The position numbers and the translations under genes are program-made. Source: Actinomycetes bacterium (GTDB lineage: Bacteria; Actinomycetota; Acidimicrobiia; Acidimicrobiales; Bog-793). From it: a stretch of 56,858 nt of DNA. Location: positions 1 to 56,858 of the forward strand of contig JAKBAA010000010.1 in assembly GCA_021809425.1 (NCBI GenBank), given 5' to 3'. This document shows, in pieces, positions 25,721-34,658 of this stretch. Position 1 is the first letter of the stretch. Each line of letters begins with the position of its first letter. The notes below the pieces were generated by a model. That model was given only the letters and a program-made list of their open reading frames with translations. It ran no database searches and had not been told where the DNA came from.

Positions 25721-26388
25721 GGCACGGCGACGAAGCGGTAGCCGGCCCCGCGCACCGTCTGGATCGAGTGGGTGCCGAACGGGGCGTCGATCTTGCGCCG
25801 GAGGTAGCCGACGTACACCTCGACCAGGTTCGGGTCGCCCTCGAACCCCTTGCCCCACACCTCGTCGAGGAGCTCCGCCTTGCTGGCCACCCGTCCGCTC
25901 CGGGCGACGAGGGCGCCTAGCAGGGCAAGCTCGCGCCGCGACAGCGAGATGACCTCGTCGCCGAGCCGGCAGTTCCCGGTTCGGTAGTCGAGGCGCAGGA
26001 CGCCCGCCTGGACGACGCCGGCGTCACCCGGCGATCGGCGGACCAATGCCCGCAGGTGCGCGTGCAGGACGATGTAGGAGAACGGCTTGGTCAGGTAATC
26101 GTCCGCCCCTGCGTCCAGCGCCTCGGCCTGGTCCCACTCGCCGTCCTTGGCCGTCAGCATCAGGATCGGCGTGCGGACCCCGGCGGCGCGCAGCTCCTGG
26201 CAGATGCGGAACCCGTTGACCTTGGGGAGCAGGATGTCGCACACGATCACGTCGAGCGACGGGTCGGCGGCGAGGACGAGCCCGTCGGCGCCGTCGGCCG
26301 CCTCGAGCGCCACGTGGCCCTCGGCCCGCAGGCCCCGGGCCAGCGCGTCGCGCAGGCGTTCCTCGTCTTCGATGAGGAGGACCTTCAC
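25717..26388 (-). CDS. OmpR-family response regulator
   Basis: Protein of 223 residues. The receiver domain has acidic residues in IEDEE, the phospho-acceptor D51 in VIVCDILLPKVNG, and the conserved Lys in LTKPFSY. The C-terminal winged helix (ELALLGALVARSGRVASKAELLDEVWG ... VYVGYLRRKI ... IQTVRGAGYRF, quoted in pieces) binds DNA. It overlaps the downstream kinase gene by 4 bases, so the two form a cognate pair. The start is the GTG at 26388. It is divergent from the rodA-like gene, which it could regulate, though no operator was identified. Confidence 0.94.
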   Translation of the reverse strand: MKVLLIEDEERLRDALARGLRAEGHVALEAADGADGLVLAADPSLDVIVCDILLPKVNGFRICQELRAAGVRTPILMLTAKDGEWDQAEALDAGADDYLTKPFSYIVLHAHLRALVRRSPGDAGVVQAGVLRLDYRTGNCRLGDEVISLSRRELALLGALVARSGRVASKAELLDEVWGKGFEGDPNLVEVYVGYLRRKIDAPFGTHSIQTVRGAGYRFVAVP

Positions 26389-26443
26389 GGCACTGCATCC
26401 GAGCAGGTCCGGCGCCCGCCGTCCAGGCGCATGGGTGGACCGG

Positions 26444-26449
26444 TATCGT
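26444..26449 (+). promoter_or_regulatory. -10 box (TATCGT) of a leaderless SEDS gene
   Basis: TATCGT ends 8 nt before the GTG at 26458, with no ribosome-binding site between. An in-frame ATG at 26431 lies upstream of this box and is therefore less likely to be the start. Confidence 0.45.
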
Positions 26450-26457
26450 GGTCGGCC

Positions 26458-27642
26458 GTGGCGGCCCACCTGCTCGACCGGGGCGGCCGCGTACGCGCCC
26501 GGCGCGAGGAGCGCGGGGCGCTGTCGCTGCTGCGCCACATCGACCTCGTGCTCGTCGGCGCCACCTTTGCCGTGGCGCTGATCGGCGTGGTGATGGTGTA
26601 CTCGGCGACCCGGTCGGTGTTCCCGCTCGAGCCGACCTACTACGTGAAGCGCCAGATCCTCTACCTCGTCGTCGGCGTGGCCCTCGGCGTCGGGTGCGCC
26701 GTCGTCGACTACCGCCGGCTCGAGGAGCTCGGGTACGTGCTGTACGGGGCGATCGTCCTGTCGCTGGTCGCCGTGTTCGCCGTGGGCCGCAGCATCGGGG
26801 CCGGCTCGGGGGCGGCGAGCTCGGCCACGACCGTCCGGGAGATCCCGCTCGGCCCGTTCCAGTTCCAGCCGTCCGAGTTCGGGGTGCTCGGGGTGATCGT
26901 CGCCATCGGCCTGTACGTCCACCGCCACGAGAAGGAGCTGACCCTCAAGCGGCTCGCCGCCATCACCGGCCTGGCGGCGGTACCGATGGTGCTCGTGTTC
27001 AAGCAGCCCGACGTCGGCACGACGGTGATCATCGCCATCGTCTTCGCCGGCCTGCTCGTCTTCGCCGGGGTGCGGGCCCGCTACCTGCTCGGCTTCGCCC
27101 TGCTGGCCGGAGGCGGCATCGCCGCGCTGTTCGGGCTCCACCTGCTCCACGGCTACGAGCTGCAGCGCTTCAGCTGCTTCCTCCACCCCAACCAGAACGT
27201 GTCGGGAGCCTGCTACGAGCTGAACGTCGTGAAGGAGGCCATCGGCGCCGGCGGGCTGCACGGCACCGGGCTGTTCAAGGGGGCGGTGACCAACCTGCAG
27301 TACGTGCCCGAGCAGTACGCCGACTTCATCTTCTCGGCGGTCGGCGAGCAGGGCGGCTTCATCGGCGGCGTCATCCTGCTCGGGCTGTACGCCGTGATGT
27401 CCCTGCGCATCTTCCGGGCGATGCAGCTGGCGCGGGACACGCTCGGCAGGATGATCTGCGGGGGGGCGCTCGTCTTCCTCGTGTTCTCCGTCTTCCAGAA
27501 CGTCGGCATGAACGTCGGCATCATGCCGATCACCGGCATCCCACTGCCGTTCGTCTCCTACGGCGGGTCGGCGATGCTGGCGTTCTTCGCCATGGTCGGC
27601 CTCGTCGTCAACGTCGAGATGCGCCGGCTGCGGGGGCGTTAG
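26458..27642 (+). CDS. rodA: RodA/FtsW-family (SEDS) peptidoglycan glycosyltransferase, shorter copy
   Basis: Integral membrane protein of 394 residues with about 10 predicted membrane segments. SEDS proteins polymerise lipid II into glycan strands together with a class B penicillin-binding protein. Family markers are FQFQPSEFGVLGVIVAIGLY, KQPDVGTTVIIAIVF, the extracellular loop with GGLHGTGLFKGAVTNLQYVPEQYADFIFS (shown here in shortened form as YVPEQYADFIFS) and the C-terminal PITGIPLPFVSYGGSAMLA. Its length fits RodA. The start is a GTG 8 nt after TATCGT. No penicillin-binding protein, mreB or mreC gene is adjacent. The stop overlaps the start of the DUF151 gene. Confidence 0.9.
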   Translation: MAAHLLDRGGRVRARREERGALSLLRHIDLVLVGATFAVALIGVVMVYSATRSVFPLEPTYYVKRQILYLVVGVALGVGCAVVDYRRLEELGYVLYGAIVLSLVAVFAVGRSIGAGSGAASSATTVREIPLGPFQFQPSEFGVLGVIVAIGLYVHRHEKELTLKRLAAITGLAAVPMVLVFKQPDVGTTVIIAIVFAGLLVFAGVRARYLLGFALLAGGGIAALFGLHLLHGYELQRFSCFLHPNQNVSGACYELNVVKEAIGAGGLHGTGLFKGAVTNLQYVPEQYADFIFSAVGEQGGFIGGVILLGLYAVMSLRIFRAMQLARDTLGRMICGGALVFLVFSVFQNVGMNVGIMPITGIPLPFVSYGGSAMLAFFAMVGLVVNVEMRRLRGR

Positions 27643-28199
27643 TGGTGCCCCCACCCGAAGAGGTCGCCGAGCAGGTCGCCGAGGAGGACGCCGTGTCGGC
27701 TGCACCACCGGAGGCGTACGTGCCGGTGCGCTTCGCCGACGTGGTGGTGCCGCTGCCGAGCACCAACCCGGTGGTCGTGCTCGAGGAGGTGGACCCGCCG
27801 GGTCGACGCCTGCACATCCCGATCGGGCTGCCCGAGGGGGTTTCGATCGCCTACGCCGCCCGGTCCATGTCGACCCCCCGCCCGCTCACCCACGACCTCG
27901 TGACGTCGCTCCTCGAGTCGTTCGGGCTGGTGCTCGAGGTGGTGCGGATCACCGGGGTACGCGGGACGTCGTTCACGGCGGAGCTCGTCGCCTCGGGCCC
28001 GGGCGGTACCCGGACGCTGGACTGCCGGCCGTCCGACGGGATCGCCCTGGCGCTTCGTCAGCGGCTGTTCGTGCCGGTCGTCGCAGCCGTGGCCGTCCTC
28101 GAGGCGGCCGGCGTGGCGCCGGCGGGGGAGACCGGGCCGGACGGGCCGGAGGTCGACGAGGTGAGCACCCGGGACGCCCCGCCGGCGTCGGGCAGCTGA
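27642..28199 (+). CDS. Bifunctional nuclease (DUF151) domain protein
   Basis: Protein of 185 residues. LPSTNPVVVLEEVDPPGRRLHIPIG, in two parts, and the segment RPLTHDLVTSLLESFG followed by ITGVRGTSFTAEL and CRPSDGIALALR match the DUF151 domain. Plant and bacterial members have been reported to have DNase and RNase activity, so nuclease function is possible but not shown for this protein. It begins at a GTG overlapping the rodA-like stop by one base, so it is cotranscribed. Its last 45 codons overlap the convergent SEDS gene; that tail (AGETGPDGPEVDEVSTRDAP) is low-complexity. Confidence 0.85.
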   Translation: MVPPPEEVAEQVAEEDAVSAAPPEAYVPVRFADVVVPLPSTNPVVVLEEVDPPGRRLHIPIGLPEGVSIAYAARSMSTPRPLTHDLVTSLLESFGLVLEVVRITGVRGTSFTAELVASGPGGTRTLDCRPSDGIALALRQRLFVPVVAAVAVLEAAGVAPAGETGPDGPEVDEVSTRDAPPASGS

Positions 28200-29524
28200 T
28201 TGGCCTCGTTCGAGATCCGCATCAGGACGGCCAGCAGGATGTAGTTGGCGACGAGCGACGAGCCACCGTAGGAGACGAACGGCAGGGTGACCCCGGTCAG
28301 CGGGAGCAGCCGGGTCACGCCGGCCATGATGAAGAAGCCCTGGAAGCCGAGGATGGCGGCGAGGCCGACAGCGGTCAGCTTGGCGAACTCCGATCGTGCC
28401 CGCACGGCGGCCCGGAGGCCGCTCATCACCATGACCAGGAAGGCGATGGCGACGGCGGACGTCCCGACGAGGCCGAGCTCCTCGCCGATCACCGAGAAGA
28501 TGAAGTCGCTGTTGGCGACCGGCACCACCTGGGCGGCCGTGCCGAGGCCGAGCCCGGTGCCGAACCAGCCGCCCCGGCCGAGGGCCAGCTCGCCCTGGAC
28601 CGGCTGGAGGCCGATGCCGTTGCCGTTGTCGTAGTACTTCCACGGGTTCAGCCACACCTCGATGCGCTGGTTGACCTGGCCCAGCACGTGGCTGGCCAGG
28701 AAGGTGACCACGGCGAACACGACCAGGCCGATGAGCACGTAGGTCCACCGCCCGGTCGTCACCCAGATCATGGTGAGGAAGGCGCAGAACAAGATGAGCG
28801 AGAACCCGATGTCGTGCTCGACGAGGATGATGAGCAGCGACATCACCCCGGCGACGGCGATCGGCCCGAACGCCCGCAGGTCGGGCAGCAGGTGGTTGCC
28901 GACGCGCCGGGTGCGCAGGGTGAGCAGCTCCCGCTTCTCGACGAAGTAGGAGGCGAAGAACAGGACGAGCAGCAGCTTTGCCACCTCGACCGGCTGGAAC
29001 TCGAACGAGTGGAAGTGGACCCAGAGGCGCGCCCCGCCGACGCTCAGGCCGAGCTTCGGGATCATCGGCGACACGAGGAGGGCGAAGGCGGCGACCAGGG
29101 TCAGGTAGCGGTAGCGCTCGAGGTCACGGGAGCGCCGGACGACGAGCAGGGTGACCAGGTACAGGACGAGGCCGACGACCGTCCACAGGAGCTGGCCACG
29201 CGGGTTGTTGACGTAGTTGTAGTTGGCCGGGTTGCGGTAGGTGATCTCGGTCAGGAAGACGTAGCCGAGCCCGTTCAGGAAGAGCGCCACCGGCATGAGC
29301 ACCGGGTCGGCGTCGGGGACCAGCACACGGTTGACCAGCTGCACGCCCACCCCGAAGGCGGCGAGCGCCACGACGAAGTCGAGGACGTGGGACGGCAGCC
29401 GGTCGGTGAGGGCCAGCGATAGGAGGAGGTCGGCGAGGAGCACGGCGACGCCGGCGACGAACAGCAGGCCGAGCTCGCCCCGCCGCCTCGGCACCCCGCC
29501 ACGCGCGCTCCGGGCGAGGATCAC
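28058..29524 (-). CDS. FtsW/RodA-family (SEDS) peptidoglycan glycosyltransferase, longer copy
   Basis: Integral membrane protein of 488 residues, with about 12 membrane segments. It carries two or three extra N-terminal helices as in many actinobacterial RodA/FtsW proteins. FQPVEVAKLLLVLFFASYF, the LVEHDIGFSLILF helix, WKYYDNGNGIGLQPVQGELALG split around the catalytic loop, VANSDFIFSVIGEELGLVG and PLTGVTLPFVSYGGSSLVANY mark the family. Which of the two SEDS copies serves division or elongation cannot be decided here. The GTG start is 7 nt after TATCCT (29532-29537, minus strand), suggesting a leaderless mRNA. The Ser/Thr/Ala-rich cytoplasmic tail is coded antisense to the DUF151 gene over 142 bp. 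Confidence 0.9.
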   Translation of the reverse strand: MILARSARGGVPRRRGELGLLFVAGVAVLLADLLLSLALTDRLPSHVLDFVVALAAFGVGVQLVNRVLVPDADPVLMPVALFLNGLGYVFLTEITYRNPANYNYVNNPRGQLLWTVVGLVLYLVTLLVVRRSRDLERYRYLTLVAAFALLVSPMIPKLGLSVGGARLWVHFHSFEFQPVEVAKLLLVLFFASYFVEKRELLTLRTRRVGNHLLPDLRAFGPIAVAGVMSLLIILVEHDIGFSLILFCAFLTMIWVTTGRWTYVLIGLVVFAVVTFLASHVLGQVNQRIEVWLNPWKYYDNGNGIGLQPVQGELALGRGGWFGTGLGLGTAAQVVPVANSDFIFSVIGEELGLVGTSAVAIAFLVMVMSGLRAAVRARSEFAKLTAVGLAAILGFQGFFIMAGVTRLLPLTGVTLPFVSYGGSSLVANYILLAVLMRISNEANQLPDAGGASRVLTSSTSGPSGPVSPAGATPAASRTATAATTGTNSR

Positions 29525-29586
29525 GGCGACGAGGATACAGGTGCCATCCGCCCGAACGGGGTTGGCGCTCCTCTAGCCTCGTGGAG

Positions 29587-31713
29587 GTGACGCAGGAGGC
29601 GGAGATGGCCCAGCAGCTTTGTGCGTCGAGCGACCCGCCCGGGCCTGCGGGCTTCGGGCCCGACCGGTTCCTCAACCGGGAGCTCTCCTGGCTGGAATTC
29701 GCCGACCGGCTGCTCGACCTGGCGAGCGACCCGCGGCGCCCGCTGCTCGAACGGGTGAAGTTCCTGGCCATCTTCTCGACGGGCTGCGACGAGTTCTTCC
29801 AGGTCCGGGTGGCCGGGCTGCACGACCAGGTGGCTGCCGGGCTGCGCAAGCGGTCGGCCGACGGCCGGAGCGCCTCGGAGCAGCTCAAGGTGCTGCGCGA
29901 GAAGGCGGCTGCCCTCGTCGAGCGGCAGTCGGCCATCTTCGTCGACGAGGTCCGGCCGGCCCTGCAGGCGGCCGGCATCCGCGTCACCGACTACGACCAG
30001 CTCGACGAGGCGTCGCGGCGCCGCTTCGCCATGGTCTTCGAGCGGGAGATCTACCCGGTCCTCACCCCGCTCGCCGTCGACCCGGGCCACCCGTTCCCGT
30101 ACATCTCCAACCTGTCGCTCAACCTGGCCGTGCTGGTGGAGGATCCGCGTCGGGACGACCGGCGCTTCGCCCGGGTCAAGATCCCCACCTTGCTGCCCCG
30201 CTTCGTGACCATCCCCGAGGGTGGCGACCTCGTGCCGCTCGAGCAGGTGATCGCCGGCAACATCGCCCACCTGTTCCCCGACATGACGGTCGGCGACCAC
30301 TACACGTTCCGGGTCACCCGCAACGCCGACCTCGACCTCGAGGAGGGCGAGGCCGACGACCTGTTGGCCGCCGTCGAGGTCGAGCTCCGCCGGCGCCGCT
30401 TCGGGCGTGCCGTCCGCCTCGAGGTCGAGCCCGGGGTGAGCCGGGAGGTGCTGGAGCTGCTGCTCGACGAGCTCGAGCTGTCCCCCGAGGACGTCTACGC
30501 CACGGCGGCACCGCTCGACCTCGGCCAGCTGTGGCAGATCGCCTCGCTCGACCGGCCCGACCTGCAGGAGCCGCCGTGGGCGCCGATGACCCCGCCCCGG
30601 CTCGCCACGGCGGGCGACGAGCCGGTGGACCTGTTCGCGGCGCTCCGCGAGCGGGACGTGCTCGTCCACCACCCCTACGACTCGTTCGCCACCTCCGTCG
30701 AGGCGTTCCTCCAGCAGGCGGCCGACGACCCGGACGTGCTGGCCATCAAGCAGACCCTGTACCGCACCTCCGGCGATGCCACGATCGTGGCCGCCCTGGC
30801 GCGGGCAGCCGAGGCGGGAAAGCAGGTGGCGGCCCTCGTCGAGGTCAAGGCCCGCTTCGACGAGCAGCGCAACATCGTCTGGGCACGCCAGCTGGAGCAG
30901 GCCGGCGTCCACGTCGTGTACGGGGTGGTCGGCCTGAAGACCCACGCCAAGGTGATCCTCGTGGTGCGCCGCGAGGAGGACGGCATGCGCTGCTACTGCC
31001 ACGTGGGCACCGGCAATTACAACGCCGACACGGCCCGGGCCTACGAGGACATCGGGCTGCTGTCGACCGACCCGGCGCTCGGCGAGGACCTGATCGACCT
31101 GTTCAACCACCTGACCGGCTTCTCCCGGCCGACCCGTTCCCGCTTGCTCGTCGTGGCCCCGGAGCGGTTCCGCCCGTGGTTCGTCGAGCAGGTGGCAGCC
31201 GAGGCCGACAAGGGGCGCGACGGGCGGATCGTCGTCAAGTGCAACGGGCTGACCGATCCGGGGGTGATCGACGCCCTGTACAGCGCCTCCCAGGCGGGCG
31301 TGCCGATCGACCTGGCCGTCCGGAGCGTCTGCTCGCTCCGTCCGGGCGTGCCCGGGCTGTCGGAGACGATCCGGGTCCGCTCGCTCGTCGGCCGGTTCCT
31401 CGAGCACTCCCGGCTCTACCGATTCGGCAACCCGCCCGATGCCCGGTACTTCATCGGCTCGGGCGACCTGATGGAGCGCAACCTCGACCGGCGGATCGAG
31501 GCGCTGGCGCCGGTGCGGGACCCGGAGCTGTGCCAGCGGCTGGAGGACGTGCTGACCCTCGTGCTGGAGGACGACACCGCCACCTGGGAGCTCGGGGCGG
31601 ACGGTGGTTGGCGTCGAGTGGCCGAGGTACGTGGCGTGTCGGCCCAGCGCCGGCTCCAGGAGCTGGCCGTCGAGCGGCATCGCCGCCGGCGGCTGCCCGA
31701 GAGCCTCGACTGA
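29587..31713 (+). CDS. ppk1: Polyphosphate kinase 1
   Basis: Protein of 708 residues from the GTG at 29587; it would be 702 from the ATG at 29605. PPK1 makes long-chain polyphosphate from ATP reversibly, through a phosphohistidine. RFLNRELSWLEFADRLLDLA is the signature N-terminus. The catalytic phospholipase D-like domains show VGLKTHAKVILVVRRE (with the phospho-accepting His) and CHVGTGNYNADTARAYEDIG, then the second motif region with YFIGSGDLMERNLDRRIEAL. The start is ambiguous: TAGCCT at 29574-29579 fits a leaderless GTG at 29587, but AGGAGG sits 5 nt before the ATG at 29605. It is followed 6 bp later by the exopolyphosphatase gene. Confidence 0.95.
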   Translation: MTQEAEMAQQLCASSDPPGPAGFGPDRFLNRELSWLEFADRLLDLASDPRRPLLERVKFLAIFSTGCDEFFQVRVAGLHDQVAAGLRKRSADGRSASEQLKVLREKAAALVERQSAIFVDEVRPALQAAGIRVTDYDQLDEASRRRFAMVFEREIYPVLTPLAVDPGHPFPYISNLSLNLAVLVEDPRRDDRRFARVKIPTLLPRFVTIPEGGDLVPLEQVIAGNIAHLFPDMTVGDHYTFRVTRNADLDLEEGEADDLLAAVEVELRRRRFGRAVRLEVEPGVSREVLELLLDELELSPEDVYATAAPLDLGQLWQIASLDRPDLQEPPWAPMTPPRLATAGDEPVDLFAALRERDVLVHHPYDSFATSVEAFLQQAADDPDVLAIKQTLYRTSGDATIVAALARAAEAGKQVAALVEVKARFDEQRNIVWARQLEQAGVHVVYGVVGLKTHAKVILVVRREEDGMRCYCHVGTGNYNADTARAYEDIGLLSTDPALGEDLIDLFNHLTGFSRPTRSRLLVVAPERFRPWFVEQVAAEADKGRDGRIVVKCNGLTDPGVIDALYSASQAGVPIDLAVRSVCSLRPGVPGLSETIRVRSLVGRFLEHSRLYRFGNPPDARYFIGSGDLMERNLDRRIEALAPVRDPELCQRLEDVLTLVLEDDTATWELGADGGWRRVAEVRGVSAQRRLQELAVERHRRRRLPESLD

Positions 31714-31719
31714 CCCCGG

Positions 31720-33306
31720 ATGCGCCTGGCCGCCCTGGACCTCGGGAGCAACTCGTTCCACCTGCTCGTCGTCGAGGCGCGTCTCGACGGCAGCTTCGTC
31801 CCGCTCGCCCGCGAGCGCGAGATGCTCCGCCTCGGCGACCGGGTCGCGCGCGACGGCGAGCTCGGCAGCGAGGCCATCGCCGCCGCCGTCGACGTCGTGC
31901 GCCGGATGAAGGCGGTGGCCGACGCCCAGCGGGCCGACGAGGTGGTGGCGCTCGGCACGGCCGCCCTGCGCGAGGCGCGCGACGGCGTCGAGCTCGCCGA
32001 CCGCATCCGCGAGGCGACCGGGATCGAGATCGAGGTGGTGGACGGGCTGCGCGAGGCCGAGCTCGTCTTCCGGGCGGTCCGCTCGAGCGTGCTCATCGAG
32101 CCGGCGCCGGCCCTCGCCGCCGACCTCGGCGGGGGCAGCCTCGAGCTGATGGTCGGCGACCGCTCCGGGCTGGCCTTCGCCGCGAGCCTCCGCCTCGGCG
32201 TGGGCCGGCTGACGGCCGAGCTGGTGCACACCGACCCGCTGTCGCGCCGGGACCTCGCCCGGCTCCACGAGCGGGTTGCCGCCGAGCTCGCCCCGGCGAT
32301 GCGCGGCGAGATCGCCGACCTCGCGCCCAAGCTGCTCGTCGGGTCGTCCGGCACGTTCCTGTCGCTCGCCCGCATGGCGATCGCCGAGCGCGACGGCCAG
32401 CTGCCGGACGCGCTCAACCAGCTGACCGTGCCGTCGGCCGCCTTCGAGGCGCTCGGCCGCCGCCTCGCCGGCACGACCGCCGACGACCGCCAGCGGATGC
32501 CCGGCTGCGACGTCCGCCGGGCCGAGCTGGTGCCGGCCGGCCTGGTGGTGCTCGAGGAGCTGTTCGCGGCGAGCGGCCTCGACGAGCTGACCCTCAGCGA
32601 GTGGGCGCTGCGCGAGGGCGCGGTCCTCGAGGCGATCGGCGCCCACGACCGGGCCGAGCTGGGGGACGACCCGCGGGCGTTGCGGCGCTTCTCGGTGCTC
32701 TCCCTGTGCCGCCGCTGCAACTGGCGGCCCCGGCACGCCCGCCAGGTCGCCGCCGTCGCCGTCGAGCTGTTCGACGCCCTTTCCGACCGCCACGGGCTCG
32801 GGCCGGACGACCGGGAGCTGCTCGAGCTGGGCGCCCTGCTCCACGACATCGGCGAGCACGTCGCCCGGACCGGCCACGACCGCCACAGTGCCTACCTGAT
32901 CGAGAACGGCGGCCTGCGCGGCTTTTCACCCGACGAGATCAAGATCCTGTCGGTGCTCGCCCGCTACCACATCCGCGGCACCCCCAAGGCGTCGTTCGGG
33001 GCGTTCGGCGGTCTGTCCCGCCCCGACCGGCTGCGCGCCACGGGGCTCACCGCCCTGCTCCGCCTGGCCGACGCCCTCGACGCCTCGCACGCCGCCCGCG
33101 TCGAGCACTGCGAGATCGGCAGCGCCGGCGACGCCCTCGAGCTCGCCGTGGCCGCCCGCGGGGACGCCGAGCTCGAGCAGTGGATGTTCTGGCGCAAGAA
33201 GGACCTGTTCGAGCGTCACTTCGGCGTCGAGCTGCGCCTCCGGCTCGACGAGCACGGCTCGCACGTGATCGACCTGCTCCACGAGGACGCCTCCGGGCTC
33301 GCCTGA
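31720..33306 (+). CDS. ppx: Exopolyphosphatase / pppGpp phosphohydrolase (Ppx/GppA family) with C-terminal HD domain
   Basis: Protein of 528 residues. The N-terminal ASKHA-fold phosphatase has LAALDLGSNSFHLLVVEA (phosphate loop), VVALGTAALREARDG, DLGGGSLELMVG and SSGTFLSLARMA. From about residue 325 a C-terminal domain follows with an HD signature (LLHDIGEHVARTGHDRHSAYL). Members degrade polyphosphate from its ends or hydrolyse pppGpp. It is immediately downstream of ppk1, so polyphosphate synthesis and breakdown are coexpressed. The HD pair looks intact, so the extra domain may be catalytic, but no activity can be assigned to it from sequence. Confidence 0.93.
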   Translation: MRLAALDLGSNSFHLLVVEARLDGSFVPLAREREMLRLGDRVARDGELGSEAIAAAVDVVRRMKAVADAQRADEVVALGTAALREARDGVELADRIREATGIEIEVVDGLREAELVFRAVRSSVLIEPAPALAADLGGGSLELMVGDRSGLAFAASLRLGVGRLTAELVHTDPLSRRDLARLHERVAAELAPAMRGEIADLAPKLLVGSSGTFLSLARMAIAERDGQLPDALNQLTVPSAAFEALGRRLAGTTADDRQRMPGCDVRRAELVPAGLVVLEELFAASGLDELTLSEWALREGAVLEAIGAHDRAELGDDPRALRRFSVLSLCRRCNWRPRHARQVAAVAVELFDALSDRHGLGPDDRELLELGALLHDIGEHVARTGHDRHSAYLIENGGLRGFSPDEIKILSVLARYHIRGTPKASFGAFGGLSRPDRLRATGLTALLRLADALDASHAARVEHCEIGSAGDALELAVAARGDAELEQWMFWRKKDLFERHFGVELRLRLDEHGSHVIDLLHEDASGLA

Positions 33307-33350
33307 GGACCGGTCCTGCCGCCGAGCAGCCAGCCGGCCGGACGGCTGCA

Positions 33351-33368
33351 GGCCGGGCGGTCCCGGCC
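33351..33368. terminator. Hairpin between convergent ppx and flippase-like genes
   Basis: GGCCGGG (33351-33357) and CCCGGCC (33362-33368) form a perfect 7-bp stem with a 4-nt loop, in the 70-bp gap between two convergent genes. No T-tract follows. It may terminate both. Confidence 0.4.
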
Positions 33369-33376
33369 CGAACCGG

Positions 33377-34600
33377 TCAGGCGCCCCCGCCGGGAGGGTC
33401 GGTGGGCGGACCGCCTCCGGACCGTTCCCCGGCTGGCTCGTCCGGCTCGTCCTCGGTCGGCTGGGCCTCCACCGCCATGTCGTGCAGGGCCTGGCGCCGG
33501 GCCCGCAGGCCGGCACCTCGGGGCACGCGCAGCGAGACGTAGGCGGCCGTCCCGATCGGGATGGGCAGCCAGAAATTGACCAGCCGCCAGCCGATCACGG
33601 CGAGGGTCGCGAGCCCGCGGGTGACTCCCGAGCTGACGAGCAGGGCCGGGGCGACGCTGTCGATGATGCCGAGACCGCCCGGGAACACCGGCAGGACGGC
33701 GAGCACGTTGGCGATGCCGTAGGCGGCGAACAGCTCGATCGGGTCGACCACCTTGCCGAGGGCGGCCACGAAGGCCCAGAGGGAGCCGGCGTCGAGCAGC
33801 CAGTTGAGCGCCGCCCACAGGATCGCCCGCCGCAGCACGGCCGGCTGGGTGGCGAGCTGGCGCAACGACGCCGCCAGGTGCCGGACGAGACGCTCGAGGC
33901 GGCTTCCGCCGACGAGCGGGATCCGGTCGCCGATGGCCCCCACGAGGCGAACGGCGTGCTCCTCGCCCCGGGTGAAGGCGAGGACGACGACGCCGATGAG
34001 CAGGATGGCGAGCATCCCGACGAGCGCCACCACCACGTAGATCGGGTGGAACCCGGCGAGCGGGATCGACACGACGAGGGCGCACCACAGCAGCACGTTG
34101 AGCACGATCGCCGAGCCCATGCCCTGGGTGGCCATGGCGAACGCGGCCGTGCGCCCCTCGACGCCGTACGAGGTGGTGAGCCGGTAGCCGAGCCCGGCGC
34201 TCGCCGCCGAGCCGCCCGGCACCACGTGGGAGATGGCGTTGCCGGCGAGGTCGATGCGCAGCAGCGTCCACAGCCCCGGGGCGTCCGGTGGCAGGAGCAC
34301 CTTGGTGAGCAGCGAGTAGGCGAGGAGCGCCGCCGCCTCGAGCAGGACGCCGGCGACCAGCCAGCCGACGTCGAGCTGCGACAGGATCGACAGGTGGTGG
34401 CTGGCCCCGACCAGCTCGGGGACGACGAGGTACTCGACGACGAGTGCCACCAGGAACAGCGTGAGACCGTGCCGGAGCGGCTTCGGGATGCGCGAGCGCC
34501 ACGAGGCTCGTTCGTCCCCAGCCGCACGCGGCTCCGGCGCCCCGGCCGGTGGCGCAACCGGTGGCGCGACGGGCGCGCCGTCGACAGGCTCCGGCCGCAT
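33377..34600 (-). CDS. Lysylphosphatidylglycerol synthase transmembrane/UPF0104 family flippase-like protein
   Basis: Membrane protein of 407 residues with about 8 predicted helices. The central segment SHVVPGGSAASAGLGYRL and the last helices (AVLPVFPGGLGIIDSVAPALL) fit the LPG_synthase_TM (UPF0104) family, which includes the flippase part of MprF and the AglD-like proteins of lipid-linked glycan export. The catalytic aminoacyl-transferase domain of MprF is absent. The N-terminus (about 35 residues) and the C-terminus are proline-rich and probably cytoplasmic. It is divergent from a polyprenol-P-mannose synthase, which suggests a role in moving lipid-linked sugars, an inference. CACCAT precedes the ATG by 6 nt. 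Confidence 0.82.
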   Translation of the reverse strand: MRPEPVDGAPVAPPVAPPAGAPEPRAAGDERASWRSRIPKPLRHGLTLFLVALVVEYLVVPELVGASHHLSILSQLDVGWLVAGVLLEAAALLAYSLLTKVLLPPDAPGLWTLLRIDLAGNAISHVVPGGSAASAGLGYRLTTSYGVEGRTAAFAMATQGMGSAIVLNVLLWCALVVSIPLAGFHPIYVVVALVGMLAILLIGVVVLAFTRGEEHAVRLVGAIGDRIPLVGGSRLERLVRHLAASLRQLATQPAVLRRAILWAALNWLLDAGSLWAFVAALGKVVDPIELFAAYGIANVLAVLPVFPGGLGIIDSVAPALLVSSGVTRGLATLAVIGWRLVNFWLPIPIGTAAYVSLRVPRGAGLRARRQALHDMAVEAQPTEDEPDEPAGERSGGGPPTDPPGGGA

Positions 34601-34646
34601 CCCGCCATGGTGGCACGCCCGAACCGGCGGCTGGTGGTACGCCGAC

Positions 34647-34652
34647 TAGGGT
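34647..34652 (+). promoter_or_regulatory. -10 box (TAGGGT) of a leaderless glycosyltransferase gene
   Basis: TAGGGT ends 6 nt before the GTG at 34659, with no ribosome-binding site between. Confidence 0.5.
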
Positions 34653-34658
34653 AAGCGT

